The notes under the pieces were generated by a model. The model saw only the letters and a list, made by a program, of their open reading frames with translations. It did no database searches and had not been told where the DNA came from. Both the position numbers and the translations under genes were made by a program. A stretch of 64,000 nucleotides of DNA, taken from assembly GCA_003971905.1 (NCBI GenBank), contig RSEE01000062.1, positions 1-64,000 on the forward strand. Direction: 5' to 3'. This document shows positions 12,324-26,906 of this stretch, piece by piece. The first letter of the stretch is position 1; each line of letters starts with the position of its first letter. Source of the stretch: Moniliella sp. 'wahieum' (Eukaryota > Basidiomycota > Moniliellomycetes > Moniliellales > Moniliellaceae).

Positions 12324-14700
12324 CTATGCTCTTGGCACGTCTGATAACTTAAGATAGGGCAGCTCATCTCCTTCGTCCGGTTCGTTCGCCCCAGCGGCCG
12401 CATATTCAAGCCGTGATCCGTACCTCCTGATCGTGCCGGGTCGAAGCGCAGTGACTCGCACTGGATCCCACGTCCGGTCCAAAACCGTCCTTTGCGATAA
12501 ATGTTTCCAGTCCACCACCACCCAATGCCAAATTTCTTGTGTGTGCCTCTTCTTTTCCCGTTTCTTTCCCCATTTCTTTTGCTTAGGTACCCAGAAGGGC
12601 CCCCCCTTTAGCCCTACGGTTATCCACAAGCGTCCGTCCACGGGGGGTACTAACGCAATACGAACTTCCGTATTGGGTGTACCAGAGCCGGCAGGACCCT
12701 CCAAATTGGGTCCAAGCATCAAAATCCCCGTCAACGACGCACGCCCACGGTGCACTTGTCCCGTAAATGCATGCTTGTAGTTTTGCAAGATCCATATCAC
12801 TGGGAATTCGAATTCCTCGTCTTGTTTGGACTCGATCCTATCGTCATCCCGCCCCGGTTTAAACACGATTGTTTCGCTATCCGGGCAAAATAGGGGCCAC
12901 CATGGGCCTCGCCAGGTCGAGACGAGACTCAACTATCACATGCCAAAAGGATCAGAAAACATCAGGTCTTAACCGGTTCATGGACTCAGTACTCACAGGG
13001 CATCGTTTCAACCTAGGCGTCTCGTTTAGGTCAAGTGGGCCGAATTCGTAAGACGCAATCTCATCCAAATGGTACTTGGCTGGCTCTTGGATCATATCAG
13101 GCAAATAACACACAGTCTGCAATTTCTTTGGGGTACTGCTGCTAATGTCGAGCACTGCCAAATTGGGATCTCTTGAAAAGAGTGAATCTGCAAAGAGGAA
13201 CTGGTCGGTCATAATCATTTGTCTGAAACGCAAATCGTCAAGATGCCTGCATAACTCGTTCAAACGAGGGTTAGCTCTGTTGTATATACCGGCACGAACG
13301 CTCAATCGTCCAGGCACACACGTACGATCGTTCCGGACGGTGGGTCAGGTGAAGGAGATGGAGCAGTGGAAAAGACACCACGAGATCATTGGGCCGATCA
13401 ACATGATATTTATGCAGTCTCAGATCATTGGGATCCGGGACGCTGAAGCACCGAAAAGTTCAGCAGGGGAATCCGCCAAAAGGAGTGGAAAACATACAAA
13501 ATAAAGACCCAGGGCAAAACAAGCTGGGCTTTAACACGGGGCGAAAATGATTCCCACATGGCTTCGAGGTTGTATCCAAATGTGGGCGGGTCTGGCAAAT
13601 AAGACCGAACTTGTGGAGTGTGACTGGGGTGGGGCTACCCGCAGGAGGGTTAATACCTGATTAATCAGATGTGTCAGTCTTGCCAAGTGACATGCCGCCA
13701 TGGAAAGCAAAGATCGGCTCCATACCATTATACCATGTCGTCAACAGCCAATCGTCTTGCGTTTGTACCGTTGAGACTCCCCATTTAGGATTGTTATCAG
13801 GCTTGTAAGACCACACGCACGCCAACGTCTTCATGTCGAGCAGGTGAATGCCAGTTTCACTACGCATCACCGGCCCACGGCGACCACCGACACTCAAGCC
13901 GCCCTGTACGGCCGAAATAGTAGGTGTTGTGTGGCAATCCGTACTGTTGCTTGCCTCTCCCGAATAGCGTCCATCCATACTGCCGCTCCTGGAGATCTAG
14001 CGTCAGCAGCAACGACCGCCACGTTTCCGCCTCTGGAAACACGCCGCACAAGGAACTGGCCTCCGACAGAGACGTCTTGGCAGTCACCTCCACCCTTGGC
14101 TTCAATCTGGATAGGGTGCGCTGCGCATAGCGCCTCCAGGGGTAGTCATTGGCCAGCGTCCCGTACAAGCCTGATGATGGTCAAGGCACCAAGATGTATC
14201 AGCAACTAAGCCAAAGACGTGCAGATATCGGATGGAGGGAAACAACTCACTTTGGTTGCAACAGCTCAGCCGAACGATTCGCCTGGGTTGAGCACGCCAC
14301 AAGACGCAATCTCCCAGACAATTTCGACCGAGGAGAGAAAGAAAGGCAGGGCCACCCAGCCGAATCGATTGTTTTGACTGACGTTGTCATGGCCGCCGTG
14401 TCCGTTCTGCCAACCATATGGTTTAGAACTTGCCGGGCGAGATGGAATAGAGGCCGCCCGTTCTTGGACCGGCAGCCTGATTGCTCGTCTTGTGCGTGCT
14501 AGCAGATGACCGAGCGGGGACGGTCGTGTGGACAGGCGCTCGCCGCGAGGTGTATGAGCTGCAGAATCGCCTCGGTGTTCAAGCATAGTGTCGAGAAAGC
14601 CACTAGCACGGCGGAAAGTGGACAATGGGGCAGATGGTGATGGAGAAAAAGATCGAGGCGGGGGGGAAGGGCCAGATAAGGTGCATCGGCGTCCAGCTCA
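12324..14700 (-). CDS. Unrecognised protein, possibly F-box-like
   Basis: A chain of minus-strand exon-like segments spans this interval. Near 14600-14700 there is a leucine-rich stretch (LSAVLVAFSTLCLNTEAI) resembling the LxxLSTLCR core of fungal F-box domains. A candidate intron with donor GTGAGT and acceptor CATCATCAG lies near 14175-14255. Then come segments containing LANDYPWRRYAQRTLSRLKP and ETWRSLLLTLDLQERQYGW, one containing GIHLLDMKTLACVWSYKPD that could be a propeller blade, a 121-codon segment (12952-13317) and a final 203-codon segment ending LPYLKLSDVPRA at 12324. The pieces are in different frames and I cannot place the start or all introns. It could be one gene or two. The F-box suggestion is weak and rests on pattern only. 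Confidence 0.4.
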
Positions 14701-14895
14701 GCCTGAGCACCGACCTCGTAAGTACATCTCGGGTATTCCCGAACAGCAGCGCTCGGCTTGCTCCGGCCGGATGCGGCACGGACGCGGCATCTCTCCGGCA
14801 TTCACAGATCTCTGATGCCGCTACGCCACGCTACCGACGGCTGAAAGAATTGAACGTCTTGGCATTTTTGCGGCTGTGCGTTGGGTGACTTTATA

Positions 14896-14963
14896 GTGAA
14901 GCTTGAAGCATGATGCATGAAGTGCATGAAGCGTGAAGCGTGAAGCTTGAAGCTTGAAGCTTC
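14896..14963. repeat. AAGCTT/ATGCAT short-word array
   Basis: Tandem GAAGCTT, GAAGCATGATGCATGAAG and GAAGCGT words made of self-complementary hexamers AAGCTT and ATGCAT. This is one of many similar intergenic arrays in the window. Confidence 0.7.
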
Positions 14964-15047
14964 AGTCATCTAGTCATCAATCTAGTCATCGATCATCCAC
15001 CCTTCGTTCCTATCCCCCAGGAGCATGATCTGATCAGGTATCCATAC

Positions 15048-15134
15048 TCCTCGATGGTCCAACGGCTATGATGTGACGCTCTCAACGCCTGCGTGGTGAA
15101 CCGTCAAGACCGGGTTCGACTCCCGGTCGGGGAA
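15048..15134 (+). tRNA. tRNA-Glu(CTC) with a 16-nt intron
   Basis: The acceptor stem TCCTCGA (15048-15054) pairs with TCGGGGA (15127-15133) with one T-G pair, and the discriminator is A (15134). The anticodon stem TGACG (15074-15078) pairs with CGTCA (15102-15106). The loop reads CTCTCA, giving anticodon CTC at 15081-15083. The T arm CCGGG/TTCGACT/CCCGG (15110-15126) is perfect and the D loop contains AACGGCTAT, as in fungal tRNA-Glu. A 16-nt insertion (15085-15100) lies after position 37, the canonical place for a nuclear tRNA intron. The internal A box and B box (GGTTCGACTCC) are intact. Confidence 0.9.
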
Positions 15135-15464
15135 CATTTTTGCCTAACGCCGAAGGATGCTGGTGAAGGACACACGGAGACCAGCGTCAGAGGACGTGAG
15201 GGAGTGGGTTCTAGAGGCGGTCACTGGGCGGTGGAGAAGCAGCCTGCAACAGCGTCTGCCTCTAGGAGCATCAAACGGAAGACGGATTGGCCGGCGTGGT
15301 TGGCCTCGGCATCACGTGATGGCATGGCGGAATGGGGCGGTTTGGCTCGAAATTTGGCTTGGCCTGGCTTGGCTTGACTTGGGGCGGAAAACCATCCACT
15401 GCGGCTCCTTGAGCAGACAAGTGACGCAAACCCCCACCACACTTCTACCTTCGTCGCGCACATC
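15135..15464. other. RBG1 5' flank
   Basis: No gene recognised. It contains a GGCTTGGCCTGGCTTGGCTT repeat run near 15355 and leads directly into the RBG1 start. Confidence 0.5.
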
Positions 15465-16677
15465 ATGGGGGTGGCCGAGAAGATCAAGGAGATTGAAGAT
15501 GAGATCGCACGGACACAGAAGAACAAGGCGACCGAGTACCATCTCGGTCTGCTGCGCGGCAAGCTGGCGCGCTTGCGCATGGAGCTCCTTGAGCCGGCCT
15601 CCAAGTCCTCCCGCCCTGGCGAGGGGTTCGACGTGATGAAGTCGGGCGACCGCACGGGTTGCGCTGATTGGGTTTCCCTCGGTGGGCAAGTCGACGCTGC
15701 TGAGCAAACTGACCGATACGGCCTCCGAGGCGGCCCGTACGAATATACCACCCTCACCGCCATCCCCGGTGTGCTGGAGTATGATGGTGCCCGAATCCAG
15801 CTGCTTGACTTGCCAGGGATTATTGAGGGTGCCGCGCGCAGGGCCGTGGCGTGGTAAGCAAGTAGTGTCGGTTGCCAAAACGGCGGATCTGATTTTGATC
15901 ATGCTTGATGCGACCAAGTCGGCGCTGCAGCGGCCTCAGCTGGAGAAGGAGTTGGAGGATGTCGGTATCCGCCTCAACAAGACCCGTCCGGATGGTACGT
16001 ATCTCACTGACCCGATGAAGGGCGTTACTGATGCTTATGGATACAGTAACCATCAAGCGCAAGATGACGGGTGGGATTGTGGTGACAAAAGGCACAGGTG
16101 TCACCTTGACCAAGATTGATGAAAAGATGATCCAAACGATTCTGAAGGGGTACAAGATGCACAATGTGGATGTGCTGGTTCGAGAGGACATCTCAGTTGA
16201 CGAGTTTATCGATGTGGTACTGGGAAACCGAAAGTACACGCCGTCTGTATGTGTACAACAAGATTGACTCCATCTCGATGGAGGAGGTGGACCGATTGGC
16301 GCACCAGCCCAACTCGATCGTCATCTCGGCGGAGATGGACTTGAACTTGGACGGGCTGGTGGCCACGATTTGGGAGCACCTTGGACTTGTGCGCATCTAC
16401 ACCAAGAAACGGGGGCAGCACCCTGATTTGGCGGACCCGTTGGTGTGCGCAAGGATGCTACGTTGAGCACGTGTGCCATGCCGTGCACAGGGCGATTGTG
16501 GACAAGTTTAAGTATGCCCTGGTCTATGGCAAGTCATCCAAGTTCCCACAAGAACAAAAGGTCGGATTGACCCACCGCGTTGCAGTACGTTACTTCCTCC
16601 TCCTTTAAGTTATATCGGGGTCTTACTGATCCATGATTTGCCAGCCGGACGACGTGATTACCATCTTCACCAAGTAG
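15465..16677 (+). CDS. RBG1: Developmentally regulated GTP-binding protein RBG1/DRG1
   Basis: DRG1-type GTPases bind translating ribosomes with a DFRP partner and support efficient translation. The ATG at 15465 opens with the conserved helical N-terminus ([20 protein letters not shown]), followed by the Obg-type G domain: G1 as [17 protein letters not shown]2 as TTLTAIPG, G3 as [10 protein letters not shown], a GRGKQV-like loop, [11 protein letters not shown]4 as [16 protein letters not shown], and the TGS-like C-terminus ([11 protein letters not shown], then [20 protein letters not shown]). Two introns fit well: 15995-16046 and 16585-16644, both with donor GTACGT. Spliced length is about 366 residues, matching yeast Rbg1 (369). 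Single-base changes near 15647 (extra C), 15740, 15850 (CC read as C) and 16250-16480 break the frame. Because all G motifs and both termini survive, I treat them as sequencing errors. A tRNA-Glu lies upstream. Confidence 0.9.
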
Positions 16678-17273
16678 GCTCGCGCACAGTGGATGGAGGT
16701 CCGGCCAGGGCTTTTTGGGGTATTGCATATGACACGTGTTTGGACCATGTTGGTGCAGTTGGCCGAAGGGGGTAGTGGCCAGACAACTGCCAGGAGAGTG
16801 ACGGCCCTGGTGGTTAGGGTGGGAGTGGGGGCATGAGCAAAGATTATGAGACCAGGGCACGATGGGAATGGACGCGTGTCTACCAAGCCCCAACAGCTTG
16901 AAAACCTGCATTTATGAAGCGAGTTAGAGACCGCGGGCCAGATTGTCATTGCCATTGCAATCGTTACGCTTTGCAGCACCGCCGTCTTTTTTACCGTTCT
17001 GTACAATGTTTCCCACCAACCGGTTTGGGGAACACTCCCTCGTGTCTATGGTCATCTTTCCGCCACTCCCACCATCCTCCAACCAGCATCAGCCAGCAAC
17101 GCTGGGCACGTAGCACTGTCAATAGAAACTCGCTTTGCAGTACCCCTGTTACTCACTTTTCCTCCGCCTCACCACCTTGCAACTCTCCCGCGTCGTTTCG
17201 TCGATTACCATCCATTCTTTCGCTCCTGGGATGGGGAGGCGCGATTCGTGCCGGAGCCGGGAAGCAACGACGG
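16678..17273 (+). other. Convergent intergenic region with an unassigned open frame
   Basis: Between the 3' ends of RBG1 and the 5-phosphatase, one plus-strand frame stays open for about 131 codons (16918-17316) but has no ATG near its start. It would encode a hydrophobic helix, GQIVIAIAIVTLCSTAVFFTV, then a polar region ending in QDQPMVLSNQ. A stop lies just before it, so an upstream exon would be needed and no convincing donor is seen. It overlaps the end of the 5-phosphatase gene by about 40 bases on the opposite strand. It could be an exon of a small membrane protein or chance. Confidence 0.3.
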
Positions 17274-18975
17274 TCAAGACCAACCAATGGTACTGAGCAA
17301 CCAGTAGACCAAGTCGTTCCCGCCCTGGCCACCCGTTTGGACGAACCAGAAGCCCAACACGGCCACCGCCACACATTCGAACAGGCCGCCCACCAAGCTG
17401 CCGTATCCGGCGGAAAGGAGCAGCGACCAGAGATAGCCGACGAAACGGTCCAGGGCCAGGCCGATGGTTTGCTTGATGCGCCACTGCGGGTCCAAGGCGT
17501 ACGGAGCGGGGAACGTAATCCGCGCCCGTTGGCCGCCGGGATGGGAGGCAAGGTGAGGATAGTGGTGACGGGTTGTGATCGGAATACTGGCAGGGGGGGG
17601 GGGGGGGGGGTTAGCGGTTAGCTCAAATCAGTCGAAAAAGGCAAATGGCAGTAGACGTACAGTGTAGCTCATGATACTCCTGTGGAGCTCCACCTTGCTC
17701 ACACCCGGTCCCTCAAGGGGCGCTGTCTGGTCTCCATCGGCCCAGGACCGCCAGAGGATCCGGTCGCACCAGCCAGGGATGCGCTTGGAGGAAGTTGGCG
17801 GGTCTGTTCCAGGGTTGGGACAAAGGGCTTGGATCCAGGTGGCATGGCGGGGGCCTCAAAAATCTTGTACTTGTACGTGGGACCAAACTGGAATTGGTCC
17901 AGGGGAGTTCGGTGAGGCCTTGCAGAACGCGCCCATAAACGCTCGATCGACAGTTGGTCGTAGTTTGCCAAGAGGGGCCAGTTGCTCTTGTGCACTTCCT
18001 CCACCACTTGGGTGGGAACGAGCTTGGCCGTGGTGGGCAACTTGGATCCGGGCTTGGGCGGGGTGTCGACGGCGATGCGGTAGTTGAGGTCCCCAAAGAA
18101 AATACGCTGGAGCTGTCGTACATAGAGTACGTGTTGGCGTCCAACGCTTGTGCCGGGCGCTGCTTGGGCCCACTGGTCTGCTGAGCATACTGCGCCTTGA
18201 GCTCGTCAAAGCTGGCAGGTTTGGTCGCCATGCCCGTCGGGGCAGAGGACGCCAGGGGAATCGGCAGCACCTTGTCGGGAGGGAAGGCCAAGCGGGAAAC
18301 AATGTTGGCAAAGTCCTGACCCCGTCTGGCGACATTGTGATCGTGTGCGGCCAGATGGGCACATACAAAGGTCAGAACCTGCTCCTCCCCGGGCTTGTCT
18401 GCCGTCGCACCGGGCGGGCCAAGAACAAGACGAATGCCGACGCGCCCTTGTTGCCGAGGAGGTTGAAGATGCCAGTGCCGACCTGGTTGGCGCGGACCTC
18501 CTTGACGCGGTCGGGGATGCCACTGCGGTCGCGGCCATAGACAAAGAGGGAAATGCCAGCCATGTTGATGGGGCGAGGAGGGTGTAGTTCTCTGGGCCGC
18601 CCTTGTCGGGATACAGGCCGCCGGGGCTGACGACGGCAGCGTGGGGACGGATGGCGCGGCGATCTCGAGGTCGGTATGGTCGAGGATGCTCTCGGCGCCG
18701 CGGACAAGGGGCACATAGGGCGTGCCGGGGCCGCTGCCGGAGAGGCCAATGTGGAGGGGGAGGTGCTCCTGGAAGCCGACGGCGTAGATGTCGGGAGCCT
18801 CGCGGGTAGCGCCCTGGGGGGCGGGGACGGGCATGGGCGGTGGCGTAGCGCGTGTCGCCCTCGGCGCAGGAGGGCACGAGCCATTGGCGGAGGTCGGGTG
18901 TGGCGCGGTGCGGGTCGCCGCGGAGGTGTAGTTGAAGGTGCCGATCTGCACGCGCAGCGGCGGGTGCGACGCCAT
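17274..18975 (-). CDS. Inositol polyphosphate 5-phosphatase, tail-anchored (INP54-like)
   Basis: The enzyme removes the 5-phosphate of phosphoinositides such as PI(4,5)P2. From the ATG at 18975 the family motifs appear in order: VQIGTFNYTSA, the catalytic PDIYAVGFQEHLPLH, VGTGIFNLLGNKGA, TFVCAHLAAHDHNVARR, FFGDLNYRIAVDTP, FGPTYKYKI, RIPGWCDRILWRSW and SYTYSDHNPVTTILT. The last motif is completed only by splicing 17587-17660, an intron with donor GTACGT and an acceptor preceded by an 18-base C tract on the coding strand. The C-terminus (ALDPQWRIKQTIGLALD, then hydrophobic LWSLLLSAGYGSLVGG and VAVAVLGFWFV) ends ten to twenty residues after the membrane segment, as in the ER tail-anchored yeast Inp54, so ER attachment is likely. 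Predicted length is about 542 residues, longer than Inp54. A few frame changes occur in the middle. It is divergent from the DUF1776 gene with about 300 bases between starts. Confidence 0.85.
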
Positions 18976-19273
18976 GGCTGCGGTGGGGGGGCTGCGGGCG
19001 GCGGTGGGCGGGGCAGGCAGCGGCAGCGCCAGCCCGCAGCAGCCCCGCATCCGGAGTGCGTCCAGTCGTCCCCACGCCGCTTCGATCGGCGCGCAAGCCA
19101 GCGCAGGGCAGCCGCATGACGCATGATGCATGACGTCAGACGCAGCGGAAGCCAGCGCGCAGGCGCAGCGGAACACGGGTTGCAGCGACGCCATCAGCAG
19201 TCCAGTCCATATTTCCAGACCACCCGCCGCCAACCGCTGCCTGCCTCGCCGCCGCCATGCGAGTATAGCCGAC

Positions 19274-21186
19274 ATGGAGCAGTGGCTCGACGCCACTGGC
19301 CCGACAGTCTGGTACGTTCCCCGCCCCCCTCCCACACCTACCGCCTGCTGACCCCCCACCACCACCAGCGCGACCTCCCGCAGCACGTCGCCGACACGGC
19401 CCAGTTACTACACACCCTCGCCGACGAGCTCGCCCGCTACGCCCCGCCCGCCCTGCCCGACAGCGTCCAGGCGCAGCTCCACACTCTCCAGGGCAAGCTT
19501 CTCCCTCCACCCTCCCCCGCCCCGCCCGCCCCCGCCCCCGACACTGCTCTCTGCCCCGTCGGCTGGGCCAAGGACCACCCTTTGACCTCGTTGCCGGCGC
19601 AGCCGCAACTCGGTCGGTCTCGGCCTCGCCTGCCATATGTTGCCCCCGACGCACCCGGGCCGTGGCGAACCGTCTGTGCGGCCGTGCTGTGCGCCCTGTC
19701 CGTCGCCCTGCCCGCGTGCGCAATGGCATTCGCCGCGAGGCCGTCATCGTCCTGGGTGCCGACACCCCCTGGGGCGTGCGCTCGTCACCAGTTTAACCTC
19801 CGAGGGCCTGATCGTCATTGCGGCCGTCAGCAATCCCGCCAGTTTCCGCAGCCTGGACACGCAGCTGTTGCCTTCCAGTGGGTATGTGGCGGTGCGGCAC
19901 TTTGATTGGCGTCGCTGCCCGGTCGGTGATGGGTTTGTGGGAAGATGTCAAGTCGGCCTTGGCGCTTCGGTTCCCGCTCCATGGCGGGCGACCCGTTTGC
20001 GCGCCCGGTGATGGGGTGATCCTGATTGGCATTGTGAATGCCTTGTCGTACATGTCCGCCTCATCTCCGACCGCCGAGGAGGGCAGCATGGCCAACTGGC
20101 CACTTCGGCCGCCAGTGCGGCGCATCGCTGCAGCATACGCTCAGTGCTCATGTGACCGCGCCCGTCGCGGCGATTTCGGCGCTGCTGCCCGAACTGCGCT
20201 TGGGACCTCAACGGATTTACACGCAAAACCAGAATACTTGACGCCGCTCACTGTTCTCACCCTGATTGATGGCGCGGCGGCGCACACTGCGTCGGCAATG
20301 TGGCCCGTTTGGTAGCCGAGGGCGCGACGAGTGCGGCCTCGACGTTGCGCCAGTCAGCTTCGGAACGTGCCTCGGCCCAAGCCAACGCTCAAGCCGTACG
20401 CCGTTGCGCTTCACTGTCCTCTCCTGCCGCCCGTGAACGCCAAGGCGACCTGGACGGACAAGGAGCGCGCTAAGCCACCGCGTGACGGATACCGTTGTGG
20501 ACCTGATTCTGCCTCGGATGCCGAGCGGCCCTTGCGGCCACGGATGCGGGTGAGCCTCGGGATCCCAGTGTGGGCGGGACGTTGGAGCCGCTGTGGCAAG
20601 CGTGGAGCCAGGCTCGCCTTGCGGTCGCGGCCAAGCTGCCGCAACCTGTGGTGGCGTGGATCGAGCATTGTACCAGCGCCTTTCGACTTTATCCCGGCAG
20701 ATCCAGACGCGCTTGCCTCTGTCGGGGCGCCGGCGCCGGCGCCGTCATGGGGGGGGCAAGAGGGACCACGGCGTACACCGTCCCACTCGGCGCTGGTCAA
20801 GCGGGACAAGTGGGGTGGAGCGAGTACAAGGGTACAAGTTAACTTTTCCCGGCAGGGCGCAGCGTCGAGGCCTGCACCGGTCCCCTCGGGCCCGTTCGGC
20901 CGACTGGATGTCCCTCGTCCCTAGAGACGGGCAGCAGTGCGACGGAGACGAGGTGCTGCGCTCTGCTCCGTCGTCGGCGTTTGACGAAGAGGAGGAGAAT
21001 GAGGGAGGAGAAGCGGCGGACGTGAGCGCGCGCGCTGGGACAGCGGGGTCCGGGCAGCCAGAGCAGCCAGAGCCAGCGGCGGGTTCGCCTCCCCCAACAG
21101 CATCACCGCAGAGAGGACAGAGTGGACCGAAGACGGGCGTGGCGGGCTTGGACCAGAGCTGGGTGGAGCTGGGCGAGGGGCAATGA
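19274..21186 (+). CDS. DUF1776 family protein (SDR-like, function unknown)
   Basis: The start ATG at 19274 gives MEQWLDATGPTVW, followed by an intron (19312-19368, donor GTACGT). The next exon has a helical region (QHVADTAQLLHTLADELARY and SVQAQLHTLQGKLL) and a proline-rich linker. A Rossmann-like core follows with EAVIVLGADTPWGRALVTSL and EGLIVIAAVSNPASFRSL, then LIGIVNALSYMS and AHVTAPVAAISALLPELRLG. This order of a degenerate short-chain dehydrogenase fold matches the fungal DUF1776 family as I know it; the family has no assigned reaction. The downstream acidic tail (FDEEEENEGGEAADV) ends in GLDQSWVELGEGQ at 21186. I include it because the sequence stays coding-like, but the gene could end earlier near 20440. 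At least five frame changes occur, so the exact protein is uncertain. Confidence 0.6.
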
Positions 21187-21609
21187 ATGATGCTACTGAA
21201 GGACAAAGCTAGTTGGGACACCCAAGGACAGCGGCATGGGCACTCGCCATTAGAAAGAAAACCAGGCCATCTCAGCCCCCACTCTAGGCTCAATATCACT
21301 ATTTGATTCGGTGGGGAGCGCAGGTTGCAGTTGCAGTGGGAAAGGGGGAACGCAAGCATGTTTTCTGCCTAATCTCGGGTTCTGTGTTCCGGCATCTAAC
21401 ATCGGGGCACCGCAGGGAGCGATCGCGTTTGTTGCTTCCGTCGCAGGCCATCCGTCGCACACACATCACATACACACACACATACACACACACACACAGC
21501 AAGCCATTTCGTCTCCTCGAGCCATAGCCTGTTACAGCGGATATGCATGTCGGCGCATAGTAGCTGACAACGTGCCCGCCGACGCACTCCTCCGTTCGAG
21601 ACAGCCTGC
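21187..21609. other. Intergenic with CA microsatellite
   Basis: A CACACA-type microsatellite with two TACA interruptions occupies about 21458-21500. Otherwise there is no recognisable gene. The 154-codon minus frame through the microsatellite (rich in CVCVYV) is a by-product of the repeat. Confidence 0.6.
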
Positions 21610-22827
21610 TCAAAGCTTCTCCACTACCAATGCAGTGGCCGCGCCGCCTCCGTTGCACACTGCCGCGACCCCTTTTGGCCCGACTTGAGGGCGTGGAGGA
21701 GCGTGACGAGGATTCGACTGCCCGAGCTGCCAATCGGTGGCCCAGACTCACCCCGCCGCCCAAGACGTTGACCTTGGCGGGGTCCAGGCCAAGGAGCTGG
21801 ATGTTAGCCAGCGGTACAACGGCAAACGCTCGTTGATCTCGAACAAGGCAATATCCTCCTTGGTAAGCCCGGCGCGGGCCAGCGCCTTGTTAATTGCCCC
21901 AGCGGGGGCAATGCCAAAGTCCATCGGGGCCAGAGCGTGGTCGGCAAAGGAGAGGATGCGAGCTAGAGGCTTGTACGATTTTTGGTCCACCGCGCTCTCA
22001 CTAGCCAACAACAGTGCGCTCGCTCCATCGGCCAAGCTCGAGGCGTTGGCGGCGGTCACCGTGCCATCTTTTGGAAGACAGGTTTCAGGGCACGGATCTT
22101 GGCCTCGTTGGCATTCTCAAACCCTTCGTCCCGACGGACGATCTGGTCGCCCTTGCGCTTGTCGGTAATCGTCACGGGTGCAAGCTCGGCATCAAACGCT
22201 CCGTTAGCCCAGGCTTCAGCGGCACGGCGATACGACTGCAGTGCGTAATCGTCCTGTGCCTCCCGTCCAATCTTCAGGTCGGCCGCTGTCTTTTCAGCAC
22301 AGACGCCCATCATGACCTTATTGTACACGTCAAACAATCCGTCCTGCACCAACGAGTCGGTGAGATGGCCATGGCCAAAGCCCGAGGCGGCCGCCGCTTG
22401 ACGTAAAACGGGGCATTGGACATGGACTCCATGCCACCTGCAATGCCAGGGCACGCTGGCCCAAGGCCAGTAGCGACGCCATCAACGCCACGCTTTTCAG
22501 CCCCGACGCACACACCTTGTTGATCGTCGTCGCTTCGGTCGAGGCGGGCAAGCCAGCAGCCAACACTGCTTGGCGGGCCGGAGCTTGGCCGAGCGAGCCT
22601 GCACCACATTGCCAATCAAGGCCTCTTCCACATCTTGCGGCGCCACGCCAGCGCGTTCGACGGCGGCCTGGATCGCTGTGGCGGCGAGCTGGGCGCGGTG
22701 GCTTTGGCCAGCGCGCCGTTGAAGGAGGTAGTGGGGTGCGGGCGCCACTGAGGATGAACACGCCCTCGACCGCGGCGGAGCGGGCGGGCGAGGCGGCGAG
22801 GCGGCGCGTGCACGAGGGGACGACCAT
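21610..22827 (-). CDS. ERG10: Acetyl-CoA C-acetyltransferase (thiolase II)
   Basis: It condenses two acetyl-CoA to acetoacetyl-CoA, or runs in reverse to split acetoacetyl-CoA and 2-methylacetoacetyl-CoA. From the ATG at 22827 one reads [18 protein letters not shown], the nucleophile motif [87 protein letters not shown], the GGVSLGHP loop and, at the end, [15 protein letters not shown] with the second catalytic Cys. The 406 codons agree with the 398-427 residues of the family. The first ~20 residues are rich in Arg, Ser and Ala without acids ([17 protein letters not shown]), so a mitochondrial isoform is possible and ERG10 is a family-level name. Frame changes near 21690, 22070, 22380 and 22600 are single-base and probably artefacts. 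No introns are evident. The helicase gene lies upstream in the same direction. Confidence 0.88.
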
Positions 22828-23492
22828 GGGGGAGGCAGGCAGGGGCAGGTGGACGGGGGATGGCTAGGCGGTCAAGAGGCGCAGAAAGAGGCAGAGCCAC
22901 GCCAGGCCAGCTACAGTCGCCCGAGCAGGCATGCGCCCAAGCGTACTATAAGTACTTAGTGGCTACTAATACTTGGCGAGCACTGGTGGCGGGCGACGGA
23001 TACCGGAGGAGGGCGGAGAAGCGGATAATCAAGGACTGATGGGCACCGGCCCGACGCACTGCCGGGCCGAAGCGGCGCGCCCTGGAGCCCCGCCTCCCTC
23101 TCGCTTCAACGATGCGGCGACCGCCAGGCAAGCGAGCCCCAGGCCTGCGGCCAGTGCCATCCGCAAGTTGATTATGCTTCGTGGCGCTTGTGGGCTGCGG
23201 GCCGGTAGCCGGCAACCCCCAACCGGCGTCCTGCCCCCACCCACCGATGGGTAGCCGGTGGTACCCGGCCCTAAAAAGCGCTGCGCGTGGTGTGTATAGT
23301 ACGCTCTTGTCTCTGTTCCCCCATTCGATGCCTTGCTATGTGGGGGCGGCATCTGTCCCTCTGTCTCTGCCAGTACTACTCGGACCTCCCTCCTGTGCCT
23401 TCGTGCCGCCGCCGAAACAAAAGAGGCGTCGCATCCATGATGACCATTAACGCATTGACGCTCAACGTCTAGCACCATCGATGAGTCTAGTC
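22828..23492. other. Intergenic between thiolase and helicase
   Basis: It holds the thiolase promoter and the helicase 3' flank. GTAGCCGG(T/C) words are repeated near 23200-23265. A minus frame near 23040-23170 begins MALAAGLGLACLAVAAS, a possible membrane helix, but it ends after about 43 residues without a recognisable continuation. Confidence 0.4.
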
Positions 23493-26695
<3,203 letters not shown>

Positions 26696-26906
26696 CGTGC
26701 GGTGCAGCAACGCGGCAAAGCAGAGCCAAGCAGCAATCTAATGGCACTGGAAGTGGTACTGGTGGCGGCCGTGGCCAGGCGGGGGCTAAGGGTTATGTAA
26801 TTCCGCCCCAACGCCTCATTTTCTCCTCGCCGGCGGCGCAGAGGCACGGCAGGTGCTCTACAGGCTCTACCGCCCGCGGCTAGTCTGCCTGCCCAACCAC
26901 ACCGCC

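Noticed and set aside
15465-16677. Programmed frameshifting in RBG1
   Set aside because: There are several shifts in both directions without slippery sites, and each is mended by one base in a short run, as in unrelated genes; error is simpler.
21396-21763. 154-codon minus frame rich in Cys and Val
   Set aside because: Produced by the CA microsatellite read in frame; it also overlaps the thiolase gene end.
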